Shown: positions 35,810-43,728 of the stretch, piece after piece | How the letters are laid out: each line of letters starts with the position of its first letter | Position numbering within the stretch: position 1 is the stretch's first letter | Source: Paractinoplanes bogorensis | GTDB taxonomy: Bacteria; Actinomycetota; Actinomycetes; Mycobacteriales; Micromonosporaceae | Reading direction: 5' to 3' | Assembly: GCF_018829635.1 (NCBI RefSeq) | Contig: NZ_JAHKKG010000014.1 | Location: 225,636-289,635, forward strand | DNA length: 64,000 nt | Position numbers and translations under genes: made by a program | Notes under the pieces: generated by a model | Databases searched by the model: none | What the model was told of the DNA's origin: nothing | The model's input: the letters and a program-made list of their open reading frames with translations, nothing else

Positions 35810-37778
35810 GCAGGTCGGTATCGGGCTGCATGTGGCTCGCGCCGGGCAGCGGCAGCACGGTGTGCGGTTTGCCCGCCGCGAGCAGCGCCGCCGACAGGCG
35901 CATGGTGTGCACCGGGTAGACGTTGTCGTCGGACAGGCCGTGGATCAGCATGAGCGGGCGCCGCAGGTTGGGGGCGTCGGCGATCAGGGAGGCTTCGTCG
36001 TACGGGGAAGGGTCCTCGTCCGGATGCCCGAGGAACCGCTCCTGCCAGTGCGTGTCGTAGAGCCGCAGGTCGGTCACCGGAGCACCGGCCACGGCGGCGT
36101 GGAACACGTCGGGCCGGCGCAGCACGGCCAGCGCGGCCAGGTAGCCCCCGGCCGACCAGCCGCGGATGCCGACCCGGTCGAGGTCGAGCTCGGGATAGCG
36201 CGCGGCCACCGTCTCGAGGGCCTCGATCTGGTCGTCGAGCAGCTTGGCGGCCGAGCGGCCCTTGGCCTCGCGCTCCCAGAGCGGACCGCGCCCGGGGGTG
36301 CCGCGCCCGTCCGCGACGATCACCGCGAACCCCTGGTCGGCGAACCACTGCGACACGTAGAAGAGCCGCCGGTCGGCCATCGCGCGCTGGGCGGCCGGAC
36401 CGCCGTACGGGTCCATCAGCACCGGCAGCCGCTCGCCGCGCTGCCACATCGCCGGGAAGAGCACCGCCGTCCGCAGCTCCCGGGGTCCCGCGCTGAGCAG
36501 GCTGACCTTGGGTACGACGGGCGAGTTCACGGCGACGTCGCGGACCGTGCCGCCGGCCCACGTGACGGTCTGCCGGTCGAGCGTCGCCGAGCCGATCACC
36601 GTGGTGCCGCCCGCGCGGAAGCCCTCGTGCCGGCCGGGTTCGGTGGTGAGCGCGCGCAGTCCGCCGGCCGCCGACCACGACCAGACGTGGAGTTCGGTGG
36701 GTTCACGGGAGCCGGTGAAGATCACGGTGTCGCCGTCGACCGCGCTCAACCCGGCGATCTGCAACCCGGGTGGTGTGACCGGCGTGCCGTCGACGGTCAG
36801 CCGCCGCGTGTCGCCGTCGTCGAGAGTCCAGATCAACGAGCCTTCCCCCGTACGCCGGGGAAAGCCGGGCACAATCGTCGTCCAACTCGGATCGGTGGCC
36901 TCGGCCAGCACCGATGTCTGCCCGGTGGCCGGATCGACGGCCAGCACGCGCAGCTGGGTCTGCGGCCGGTTCTGCACGACGGCCATCAGGCCGTGCTCGT
37001 CCCACACGACGTCGACGAGGTATTCGGCGTCTGTGTCGACCTTGACCCGGCGGGAGTCGTCGATGATCCACAGCTCGACGATCGCGTTCGCGGTCCCGGC
37101 ACGCGGATAGCGGTGCGCAGTCGGCGAGGCGGTCGGATCGCTCGGATCGCTGAGATACCAGACCTCGACGGGTGATTCGTCGACCCGCGCGACCGCCAGC
37201 CGCCGGCTGTCGGGCGCCCACCAGAAGCCCCGGTGCCGCTCCATCGACTCGGCGGCAACGTGCTCGGCCAGCCCGTACGTGATGTCCGGGCCCTCCGGCG
37301 TCGCCACCGCCCGGTCGTCGCCGTCGCCGACCCCGATCAGCCGCAACTCCCCGCCGTGCACGTAGGCGACGGTTGTCCCGTCCGGGCTGATCGTCGCCCC
37401 GACCAGCGGAGTCTTCGCCTTGATCTCGCGCGAGCCGCCCGTGTGCGCGTCGACCACGGAGAGCTTCTCGCCGGCCGTGCAGGCGACGAGGCGTACGGAA
37501 GCATCGGCACTGTAATCCGAGATCCCGGCCGACCGGTCCCGCGCCCGTTCCCGCCGCGACCGCTCGGCCGCCGACATCTCCCCGGCCGGCGCCCCCGGAT
37601 CGGCCAGCAGCCGCTCCGCACCGGTCGTCAGATCAAGAGCCCACAGCCGCCGTACGGGATCCTCGCCGCCCCCGCGCAGGAACAGCAGCCGCTTCCCGTC
37701 CGGCGCGACCGTGAGCCGCTGGGGTCGCCCCAGCCGAAACCCCTGAGTGCGGGCGAACAACTGAGGAAACGAGATCAT
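35760..37778 (-). CDS. S9 family prolyl oligopeptidase (DPP-IV-like)
   Basis: 672 aa from ATG 37778, no signal peptide. The N-terminal about 400 residues form a beta-propeller (VAPDGKRLLFLRGGG, ISPDGTTVAYV, WAPDSRRLAVARVD). The DPP-IV-type E-containing segment HVAAESMERHRGFWW binds substrate N-termini. The C-terminal alpha/beta hydrolase has nucleophile Ser in GWSAGG (GWSYGG is more usual), Asp in HGLSDDNV and His in GASHM. Predicted cytoplasmic dipeptidyl or oligopeptidase. Convergent with cydDC, overlapping by 50 bp. Confidence 0.88.
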   Translation of the reverse strand: MISFPQLFARTQGFRLGRPQRLTVAPDGKRLLFLRGGGEDPVRRLWALDLTTGAERLLADPGAPAGEMSAAERSRRERARDRSAGISDYSADASVRLVACTAGEKLSVVDAHTGGSREIKAKTPLVGATISPDGTTVAYVHGGELRLIGVGDGDDRAVATPEGPDITYGLAEHVAAESMERHRGFWWAPDSRRLAVARVDESPVEVWYLSDPSDPTASPTAHRYPRAGTANAIVELWIIDDSRRVKVDTDAEYLVDVVWDEHGLMAVVQNRPQTQLRVLAVDPATGQTSVLAEATDPSWTTIVPGFPRRTGEGSLIWTLDDGDTRRLTVDGTPVTPPGLQIAGLSAVDGDTVIFTGSREPTELHVWSWSAAGGLRALTTEPGRHEGFRAGGTTVIGSATLDRQTVTWAGGTVRDVAVNSPVVPKVSLLSAGPRELRTAVLFPAMWQRGERLPVLMDPYGGPAAQRAMADRRLFYVSQWFADQGFAVIVADGRGTPGRGPLWEREAKGRSAAKLLDDQIEALETVAARYPELDLDRVGIRGWSAGGYLAALAVLRRPDVFHAAVAGAPVTDLRLYDTHWQERFLGHPDEDPSPYDEASLIADAPNLRRPLMLIHGLSDDNVYPVHTMRLSAALLAAGKPHTVLPLPGASHMQPDTDLLTPQLQFLRESLGGRR

Positions 37779-37820
37779 CCGCTAGTCATACTCCCCCGCG
37801 TGCCTGCCAGAGTGGTCGGC

Positions 37821-38468
37821 ATGCCGACAGGCGAATTCGTTATCGAGACATCCGAATACGACGGTGGGCGGGCAATCACCGCGTACGTCCCGGCGCGTAC
37901 GGCCGAAGCGGTCGTCTTCGCCGGCGACGGGCAGACGGTCGCGACGTGGGCCGAGGCCCTGGCGACGGCCGACCTCCCGCCCACGGCGATTGTCGGTGCA
38001 CACCGAGCCGAGGACGAGACCGTACGGCTGCACGAGTACTCCCCCGCGTTCGACCCGGCACGGTTCGCGGCCCACGAGCGGTTCTTCGTCGAGGACGTCC
38101 GCCGATGGGCGGCGACCCGCCTGGGCCTCGCACTGCCCGCCGCCCGGACCGCGGTGTTCGGCGTCTCGGCCGGGGCGGAACTGGCGCTGGCCGTGGGACT
38201 GCGCCATCCCGGCATCTACGGCGCGATCCTGGGCGCCTCGCCGGGAGCCGGATATCAGCCGCCGGCCGGGTTGCCGGGCCGGTTGCCGCGCACCTATCTC
38301 GTCGCCGGCACCGAGGAGCCGTTCTTCCTCGACAACGCGAGGCGGTGGGCCGGCGCGCTGGACCGGGCCGGCGCCGACGTGGTCATGACCGAGCGGGCCG
38401 GCACCCACGGCGGCGACTTCTGGAGACGTGAGTTCCCGCTGATGGTCGGCTGGGCGTTCGGCCCCTGA
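37821..38468 (+). CDS. Alpha/beta hydrolase, esterase D/Fes-like
   Basis: 215 aa from ATG 37821. Nucleophile elbow GVSAGAE, oxyanion region near VVFAGDG, and a late His in ERAGTHGGDFW fit the small putative-esterase family (IroE/Fes/esterase D). The early Asp/Glu is less certain (TEEPFF). Cytoplasmic; substrate unknown. It is divergent from the peptidase with a 42-bp gap. Confidence 0.75.
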   Translation: MPTGEFVIETSEYDGGRAITAYVPARTAEAVVFAGDGQTVATWAEALATADLPPTAIVGAHRAEDETVRLHEYSPAFDPARFAAHERFFVEDVRRWAATRLGLALPAARTAVFGVSAGAELALAVGLRHPGIYGAILGASPGAGYQPPAGLPGRLPRTYLVAGTEEPFFLDNARRWAGALDRAGADVVMTERAGTHGGDFWRREFPLMVGWAFGP

Positions 38469-38474
38469 CGCGGA

Positions 38475-39137
38475 TCAGTTCTGGATCGCGGGCCACAGGG
38501 CTTGCGGGTGGCAGCGGGCCGGACAGGCGAAGATGTAGACCTCGTTGCCCAGGAACAGCTGCGCCTGGTTGTCGCGGTCTCGCATCGGCCACATGTCGAA
38601 GCCGAAGTTCTCCGGCACCTGGCACAGGAAGGTCATGTCGGTGCCGCACGAGCACCGGTAGTGCTCGGGGTCCTGCGCCCAGGACGGCACGCCGCCCACC
38701 TTGAATCCGGCCACGCCACGGCCGTACTCGCTCACCTGCTCCTCGGCCGGATGCAGCGCGAGGCGACGCGGATCCACCAGCGGGTCGGCCTCGGCGGACG
38801 GGGTGCCGGCCGTGTGCAGGAAGAAGCGCCAGAACCGTCCCTCGTACGGCTCGGTGACCGCGTCCCAGTAGCGGTCGGGCAGCTGGACCGGGCCGAACGC
38901 GGGGTCGTCGTGCTCCGGGCACTGGAAGACCAGCAGATGGGCGCCGCCGAAGACCGGGACGTCGCCTGGGATGTCGAGCTGGAAGAAGAAGACCATCGGC
39001 GTGCCGCAGAAACAGGCCGGCCACTCGCCGCCGGGCAGCACCGGCCACCCGCCGATGGTGTTCCGGTCACCGGCGACCGGCGCCTCGGTCAGAGTCTCGA
39101 CGGTGTAGATCCGGCCGTCCGCTTGCGTCTCGGGCAT
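38475..39137 (-). CDS. DUF1963 (YwqG-like) family protein
   Basis: 220 aa from ATG 39137. It has the repeated layout of YwqG-type proteins: IGGWPVLPGGEWPAC, FFFQLDIPGD, LLVFQCPEH, then FKVGGVPSWAQDPEHY, MTFLCQVPENFGF and a final IFACPARC. Several CxC/CxxxC pairs (CFCG, CSCG, CPARC) could bind metal. Role unknown. Confidence 0.6.
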   Translation of the reverse strand: MPETQADGRIYTVETLTEAPVAGDRNTIGGWPVLPGGEWPACFCGTPMVFFFQLDIPGDVPVFGGAHLLVFQCPEHDDPAFGPVQLPDRYWDAVTEPYEGRFWRFFLHTAGTPSAEADPLVDPRRLALHPAEEQVSEYGRGVAGFKVGGVPSWAQDPEHYRCSCGTDMTFLCQVPENFGFDMWPMRDRDNQAQLFLGNEVYIFACPARCHPQALWPAIQN

Positions 39138-39146
39138 CGCGCCAGA

Positions 39147-40619
39147 CTACGACGGCTCTCCGATCGTGAACGTCATGGCCGGTCCGGAGGCGGAGATCCG
39201 CTCGATGGTCAGATTCGACTTGCCGCGGTCCCACCAGGCGCTGTCGGGGACGGTCCAGTCGGCGAAGGTGTCCCCCTCGTCGAAGAGGTCGCCGCCGTCG
39301 CCCAGGTTGCAGCCCCGCTCGAGGGCGTAGGAGCCGTCCGCCTGTTCGATCGAGACCTCGTAGTGCAGGTCGGCGGTCATCTCCTCGTCCTCGTTGCCCT
39401 CTTTGCTCTCGTCGATGTGCCAGACCGCCAGTCCGGAGTCGGGCAGGGCGGCGTCACGGCCGGCCTGCTGCCGGTTCTCGATCAGGAAGTACTCCTGCGG
39501 GTGGTTCCCGCGCGGCCAGCGGAAGAAGTCGTTGCGGCCCGATTCGACGGTCACCGTGTCGCCCTTCCGGAGGTCGGTCACCGACGTGGCCCAGCCGACC
39601 TCGATCTTGAAGGAGGGGCACAGCTGCGTCGGATTCCGGTCGTCGGCCACCGCGCCGTACGCCATCAGGCAGTAGACACCCGCACCCTTCGACTCCAGCC
39701 CGACGTCGTAGAGATCCGGGAAGTCGCAGATCATGTGCCCGTTCTCGTGGCAGAACGTGCCGATGGTCAGCCCCTCCGCGTCGTCGCCGGAGTCGGTGAC
39801 CTGGTAGTCGGAGAACTTCACGCCCGGGCCACGATCAAAACCCGAGAGCGACGAGCTGTACGGCCACAGCCCCTCGGGCTCGTCGTTCGGGTTGGGGCCG
39901 GCGTAGAGCACGTTGAGAGCCCGTACGAAGCCCTCGTCGTCGGTGCTCAGCCCACTGAGATCGAACCCGGAGTCGATCAGGTGCGTCAGCGCCTCGGTGA
40001 CCATCAGCTCGCCGCCCTCGACCGTCGGGTCGGCGTAGTACGACTTCTCGTGCTCGGTCGTGAAGTAGGAGGTCACCGTGTTGGTGTAGGTCAGCCGCCC
40101 GCCGGACATCTCGGAGAAGTAGTCCCGCACCGACCCGTTGTTGCCGTTGCCGGTGTAGCCGGGCTGGTTGAGCATCCGCTCGACCTCGTCCGCCGGGACG
40201 GTCGCGGGCACGTCCGGAAAGTCGATCAGCAGGCACAGCCCTCGATAGTCGCCGACGACCGGCCGGGGCGATTTCCCCGTACGGCGGCGGTCGTTCCGGC
40301 GGGTCTCCCAGCGCGCCGGACGGCGGGCCGCGAGCCGCTCCCGGGTGACGACGATGGCCGGGCGTACGTGCCGCATGAGGGTCCGCACGCCGGCGCCTCG
40401 TTCGGTCACCCGCACACCGGTGGAGCGCAGCAGTCCGTCGGCGCCGGCCTCGGCGTACGAGATGAAGCCCGACGAGGGATCCCGGATCACCGTGTAGCCG
40501 TCGGTGGTCTCGAGAATCGCGTGGTGCCGGCTCCCGGAACCCACCACCTCCACGGTCGTGCTGTCCGGGTTGGTGAGGATCATCGGCCGGTCGACGAACG
40601 GTATCGGCATGCCCCTCAT
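39147..40619 (-). CDS. M6 family metalloprotease (immune inhibitor A-like)
   Basis: 490 aa from ATG 40619. The catalytic domain has zinc motif HENGH in FCHENGHMICDFPDLYD, preceded by SVRDYFSEMSGGRLTYTN as in M6 proteases. EYFLIENRQQAGRDAALPDSGLAVWHIDES follows, typical of InhA-like enzymes. A pro-region (about 1-100) lies before it. No signal peptide is visible from any in-frame start, although most M6 enzymes are secreted; the start may be wrong or the protein may act inside the cell. It is divergent from the PadR gene. Confidence 0.8.
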   Translation of the reverse strand: MRGMPIPFVDRPMILTNPDSTTVEVVGSGSRHHAILETTDGYTVIRDPSSGFISYAEAGADGLLRSTGVRVTERGAGVRTLMRHVRPAIVVTRERLAARRPARWETRRNDRRRTGKSPRPVVGDYRGLCLLIDFPDVPATVPADEVERMLNQPGYTGNGNNGSVRDYFSEMSGGRLTYTNTVTSYFTTEHEKSYYADPTVEGGELMVTEALTHLIDSGFDLSGLSTDDEGFVRALNVLYAGPNPNDEPEGLWPYSSSLSGFDRGPGVKFSDYQVTDSGDDAEGLTIGTFCHENGHMICDFPDLYDVGLESKGAGVYCLMAYGAVADDRNPTQLCPSFKIEVGWATSVTDLRKGDTVTVESGRNDFFRWPRGNHPQEYFLIENRQQAGRDAALPDSGLAVWHIDESKEGNEDEEMTADLHYEVSIEQADGSYALERGCNLGDGGDLFDEGDTFADWTVPDSAWWDRGKSNLTIERISASGPAMTFTIGEPS

Positions 40620-40673
40620 TGAAGGCACGGCATCCCTGGCAGCGCGCCGGAGAGTCGGCAACCGGACTTGCCC

Positions 40674-40695
40674 ACCCTATGTAGAGTGCGTACAT
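40674..40695 (+). promoter_or_regulatory. PadR-type operator and leaderless-type -10 overlapping the padR start
   Basis: ATGTA-N7-TACAT (40679-40695) is the ATGT/ACAT inverted repeat bound by PadR proteins and includes the ATG at 40694. It overlaps ACCCTATGTAGAGT (40674-40687), a 14-mer repeated exactly at 42130-42143 before the GT87 gene. TATGTA lies 10-11 nt before the start codon in both, the spacing expected for leaderless transcripts. Confidence 0.6.
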
Positions 40696-41038
40696 GGGTG
40701 AGCCCCGGATCACGGCGTCGGTGCTGAAAGTGCTGGCCGGGCTGCTGGCCGAGCCCGGGGCGCAACGCTACGGGCTCGAGCTGATGCAGAGCTCCGGGCT
40801 GCCCAGCGGCACCCTCTATCCGATCCTGGCCCGGCTCGAGCGGGCCGGCTGGGTCGAGTCGCGGTGGGAAGAGATCGATCCCGTGGCCGAGGGACGGCCG
40901 AGCCGGCGCTACTACCGGCTGACGCCCGACGGGGTGGTCGCCGCACGGCGGGAGGTCGCGCTCATGCAGCAGCAGATGTCGCGTGCGGCCGGTCCGGTGC
41001 CCCGCGCTCATCCGGCGGCCCGGGCTCAGGGGGCCTGA
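40694..41038 (+). CDS. PadR family transcriptional regulator
   Basis: 114 aa from ATG 40694. Winged helix with ITASVLKVLAGLL, GLPSGTLYPILARLERAGWVESRWE and RRYYRLTPDGV, all diagnostic of PadR. Short C-terminal helix for dimerisation (VVAARREVALMQQQM). The stop overlaps the next start (TGATG). Probably autoregulated through the ATGTA/TACAT repeat over its start. Confidence 0.92.
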   Translation: MGEPRITASVLKVLAGLLAEPGAQRYGLELMQSSGLPSGTLYPILARLERAGWVESRWEEIDPVAEGRPSRRYYRLTPDGVVAARREVALMQQQMSRAAGPVPRAHPAARAQGA

Positions 41039-42096
41039 TGGATCGCCTCGCGCGCGCCCTGGTCACGGCGGCGGCCCGGCGCTGGCCCGCCGATCTCGCC
41101 GACATCATGCGAGCGGAATGGCTGGCCGAACTGGCCGCGATCCCCGGCCGCGGCGGGAAGCTGGCCTTCGCGGCGTCGCTGGCCGTCTCGCCCGCCGTGG
41201 ACGAGCCGTCGTGGTCTTCGCGGGTGGCGATCCTCGGACGGGATGCGGTCGTCGCGGGCGGGGTGACGCTGGTTGCCGCGACGGCCACGAACATCGCCCG
41301 CGGGTCGGCCGCGCTGGCGCCCGTCCTGCTGATCGTCGCCGCGCTGGCCCTCGGGGTCGCCGGGCGGCGGATCCGCGCCTCGGTTCTGCTGCTGGCCGGG
41401 GCCGTGTTCGCGTTTCTGCTGGCCGGGAACCCGGTGCCGGTCATGCCGTTCATGGGCGCGGCCGACATCGCCCCGGCCGTGCTGACCTGGGCGGCTGGGA
41501 TGCTTCTCGTGCGCAAATGCGCCCGCTCGCTCCGGGGCGCGATCGGTGGCGGGCTGGTCACGCTCGGGCTGGCCACGATCGCCGGTTCGGTCCACGCGGC
41601 GGCCGTGCTGGGAGTGCCCGCGTGGAGTGCGCCGGCCTGGTTCCCGCTCGCGCTGCTGCCCGGCGGGACGGTGTCGTTCGGGCCGCGCTTCTCCTCGGTT
41701 GGCGGGCCGGCCTTCCACGCGTCCGACATCCTGCTCGCCAACGCCGCCGTGATGGCCGGGCCGCTGCTGTTGTGCACGGCGTTCCTGCTGGCCGGGGCGA
41801 TCCGCGTGGAGCGCCCGGCCGAAGCGGTCCAGCCGCGGCACACAGCCGGCCGAGGCTGGCTCGGCTCCGACGCGGGGCAGATCGCAGTGGGTGTGGCTGC
41901 GGCGATCGCGGCACTCGCGGTGGCGCCCCGGCTGCCCACCGGCGGTGACCCGGACACGACGCTGCAGCGGTTGCTCGACAACTCGACGGCGTTCGGGTTC
42001 GGGTTCGTCGAGCACCCGGTCGGGCTCGGCCTGGTCGCGTTGCTCGCGGCCCTGCTGGCCATGCGTGCCGCGGACGCCCGCCGCACGATCGCGTAA
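41038..42096 (+). CDS. Integral membrane protein cotranscribed with padR
   Basis: 352 aa from ATG 41038. The start DRLARALVTAAARRWPADLADIMRAEWLAEL is a soluble helix typical of proteins that follow PadR genes in actinobacteria. About eight hydrophobic helices follow between residues 65 and 345. No catalytic motif. The PadR partner presumably controls its level; it may sense membrane stress or drugs by analogy with other PadR operons, which is inference. Confidence 0.7.
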   Translation: MDRLARALVTAAARRWPADLADIMRAEWLAELAAIPGRGGKLAFAASLAVSPAVDEPSWSSRVAILGRDAVVAGGVTLVAATATNIARGSAALAPVLLIVAALALGVAGRRIRASVLLLAGAVFAFLLAGNPVPVMPFMGAADIAPAVLTWAAGMLLVRKCARSLRGAIGGGLVTLGLATIAGSVHAAAVLGVPAWSAPAWFPLALLPGGTVSFGPRFSSVGGPAFHASDILLANAAVMAGPLLLCTAFLLAGAIRVERPAEAVQPRHTAGRGWLGSDAGQIAVGVAAAIAALAVAPRLPTGGDPDTTLQRLLDNSTAFGFGFVEHPVGLGLVALLAALLAMRAADARRTIA

Positions 42097-42129
42097 CGAA
42101 GCCGGTCCGCCGATTTCCCCGCAGCCCAG

Positions 42130-42143
42130 ACCCTATGTAGAGT
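42130..42143 (+). promoter_or_regulatory. Second copy of the ACCCTATGTAGAGT promoter element, before the GT87 gene
   Basis: Identical 14-mer to 40674-40687, ending 7 nt before ATG 42151. TATGTA would serve as a -10 for a leaderless transcript. The downstream TACAT half of the PadR site is missing here. Confidence 0.5.
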
Positions 42144-42150
42144 TTCGAGC

Positions 42151-43728
42151 ATGGGTACTCGACGAGTGTGGGCTCTCGCGGCCACGGCCGCCGCGGTCAC
42201 GGCCGGTGCGGCCCTGTGGCGGCCGGCCGAATCCCGGCTCACCGATCTCTCGGTCTATCTCGGCGCGGTCTCCGGCCTGGCCGACGGCACCGCCCTGTAC
42301 GACTTCACCCGCGGCGCCGCCCCGTTCACCTACCCGCCGTTCGCGGCCGTGCTGTTCACGCCGCTGACCTGGCTCCCGGTCCCGGTCGTGCAGGTCGCCT
42401 GGACGCTGGCCACCGTCGCCGTGGTCGCCGGCGTCGCCTTCCTGACGACAAAGACCGGCACACGCAGAGAACACAACGTTGTGGCCCACCCAATCGACAC
42501 GGCCGTCGAGCCTCCCGGCAACGTTGTGGCCCACCCAATCGACACGGCCGTCGAGCCTCCCGGCAACGTCGTGGCCCACCCCATCGACACGGCCGTCGAG
42601 CGTCCCGGCAACGTCGTGGCCTACCCCATCGACACGGCCATCGAGCGTCCCGGCAACGTCGTGGCCTACCCCATCGACACGGCCGTCGAGCGTCCCGGCC
42701 TTGCCTCCGCCCGCTGCCCGGCCGAGTTACCGGCGAGCGGTCCCGCGCGGAATCGGGTCCGGCCGCGCCCCGCCGACCGGCCGGAGTTATCCACAATTCG
42801 AGCTTGTCCACAGGGCACCCGGCCAAGATCGCCGAATTCGGTCACAATGCCGAGTGGCGGGGGTCCCCCCGGGGTGGGTGGGCCGTGGACGCGCGCGCGA
42901 AGCACGATCAACTCGGCCGGTGAGCGCATCGGGGCCACGCTTTCGGCGGCGAGCCTGTCCACGGCGGGCGTGGCCCTGCTGCTCACGCTGTCGGCCCCGG
43001 TCTCCTCGAACTTCAAGTACGGCCAGGTCAGCCTCTTCCTGGCCGCTCTCGTGCTGGCCGACATGACCGCCCTGCGCCGCACCCCGTGGCACGGCACCCT
43101 GATCGGCCTGGCCGCGGCCGTCAAGCTGACTCCACTGATCTTCATCCCGCTGCTCTGGGTCACCGGTCGGCGGAAGGCCGCTGCCCTGGCCACTGCGACG
43201 TTCGCCGGGTGCGGGCTGGCCGGGTTCGTGGCGTTGCCCCGCGACTCGTGGCGTTTCTGGACGGGTGAGGGCTTCGACGTGAGCCGCCTCGGTTACGTGA
43301 CCGGACTGGGCAACCAGTCGCTCAACGGGGCTTTGATGCGGTTGGGGGCGGCTCCGGGCGTACGGGAAACGCTGGTCTTGATCGTGGGTGGTGTGATCGT
43401 GCTGCTCGCGCTCCGGCGGGCCGCCCGGCTGAAGGACAACCCGCTCGCGGCGACCGTCGTGGTGGGGGCGGCGAGCATCGTGCTGTCACCGGTGTCGTGG
43501 ACGCATCACCAGGTCTGGCTGGTGCTGGCCGCGTTCCTGCCGGTCCGGCCGGTCGCGCGGATCGTGATCCTGGCCGTGATGATCCTGCCGCTGGTCGGCG
43601 AGACCCGGCTCCTCCTGGCCGTCGTCGTCGCCGCGATGCTGCCGATTCAGGCCGGCGAGGGGCGCTGGGACGGGATCCGCACCCCGGCGACCGCGGCCGG
43701 CGGGCGGAGCGCGGTGACGGTCGCATAG
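42151..43728 (+). CDS. GT87 family membrane mannosyltransferase with large in-frame insertion
   Basis: 525 aa from ATG 42151. Polytopic GT-C fold. Early loop LSVYLGAVSGLADGTALYDF with FTYPPFAAVLF matches DUF2029/GT87 polyprenol-phosphate-mannose alpha-mannosyltransferases that decorate phosphatidylinositol mannosides or lipomannan. About 155 residues (roughly 105-260) are inserted between two TM helices: five 15-aa repeats, then a Pro/Arg-rich stretch with TTA codons at 42727 and 42787. The family core resumes at GVALLLTLSAPVSSNFKYGQVSLFLAAL. The 3' end overlaps surE by 82 bp. Confidence 0.8.
   Translation: MGTRRVWALAATAAAVTAGAALWRPAESRLTDLSVYLGAVSGLADGTALYDFTRGAAPFTYPPFAAVLFTPLTWLPVPVVQVAWTLATVAVVAGVAFLTTKTGTRREHNVVAHPIDTAVEPPGNVVAHPIDTAVEPPGNVVAHPIDTAVERPGNVVAYPIDTAIERPGNVVAYPIDTAVERPGLASARCPAELPASGPARNRVRPRPADRPELSTIRACPQGTRPRSPNSVTMPSGGGPPGVGGPWTRARSTINSAGERIGATLSAASLSTAGVALLLTLSAPVSSNFKYGQVSLFLAALVLADMTALRRTPWHGTLIGLAAAVKLTPLIFIPLLWVTGRRKAAALATATFAGCGLAGFVALPRDSWRFWTGEGFDVSRLGYVTGLGNQSLNGALMRLGAAPGVRETLVLIVGGVIVLLALRRAARLKDNPLAATVVVGAASIVLSPVSWTHHQVWLVLAAFLPVRPVARIVILAVMILPLVGETRLLLAVVVAAMLPIQAGEGRWDGIRTPATAAGGRSAVTVA
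42475..42699 (+). repeat. 45-bp in-frame tandem repeat, five copies, in the GT87 gene
   Basis: Copies begin at 42475, 42520, 42565, 42610 and 42655 and encode NVVAxPIDTAxExPG. Sequence drift is small (His/Tyr, Pro/Arg, Val/Ile), so amplification is recent. Frame is preserved. Confidence 0.95.
42784..42896 (+). repeat. DnaA-box-like inserted element, copy B (inside the GT87 gene)
   Basis: GAGTTATCCACA (42784-42795), CGA, GCTTGTCCACAGG (42802-42814), GAATTC (42834-42839), then a G/C run and GGGCCGTGG...CGCGC. Same motif order as at 33866-33962 with different spacing. It directly follows the 45-bp repeat array, and both lie in the GT87 insertion. Confidence 0.6.

Noticed and set aside
38502..40622. 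Long plus-strand open frame opposite the DUF1963 and M6 protease genes
   Set aside because: Spans two genes with clear family motifs on the minus strand and has no recognisable domain or ribosome site.
42475..42699. Possible CRISPR or iteron array
   Set aside because: 45-bp units are contiguous and in frame, with no unique spacers.
42784..42814. DnaA boxes as evidence of an origin of replication
   Set aside because: Only two boxes, inside a coding insertion, with no dnaA, dnaN or AT-rich unwinding region nearby.
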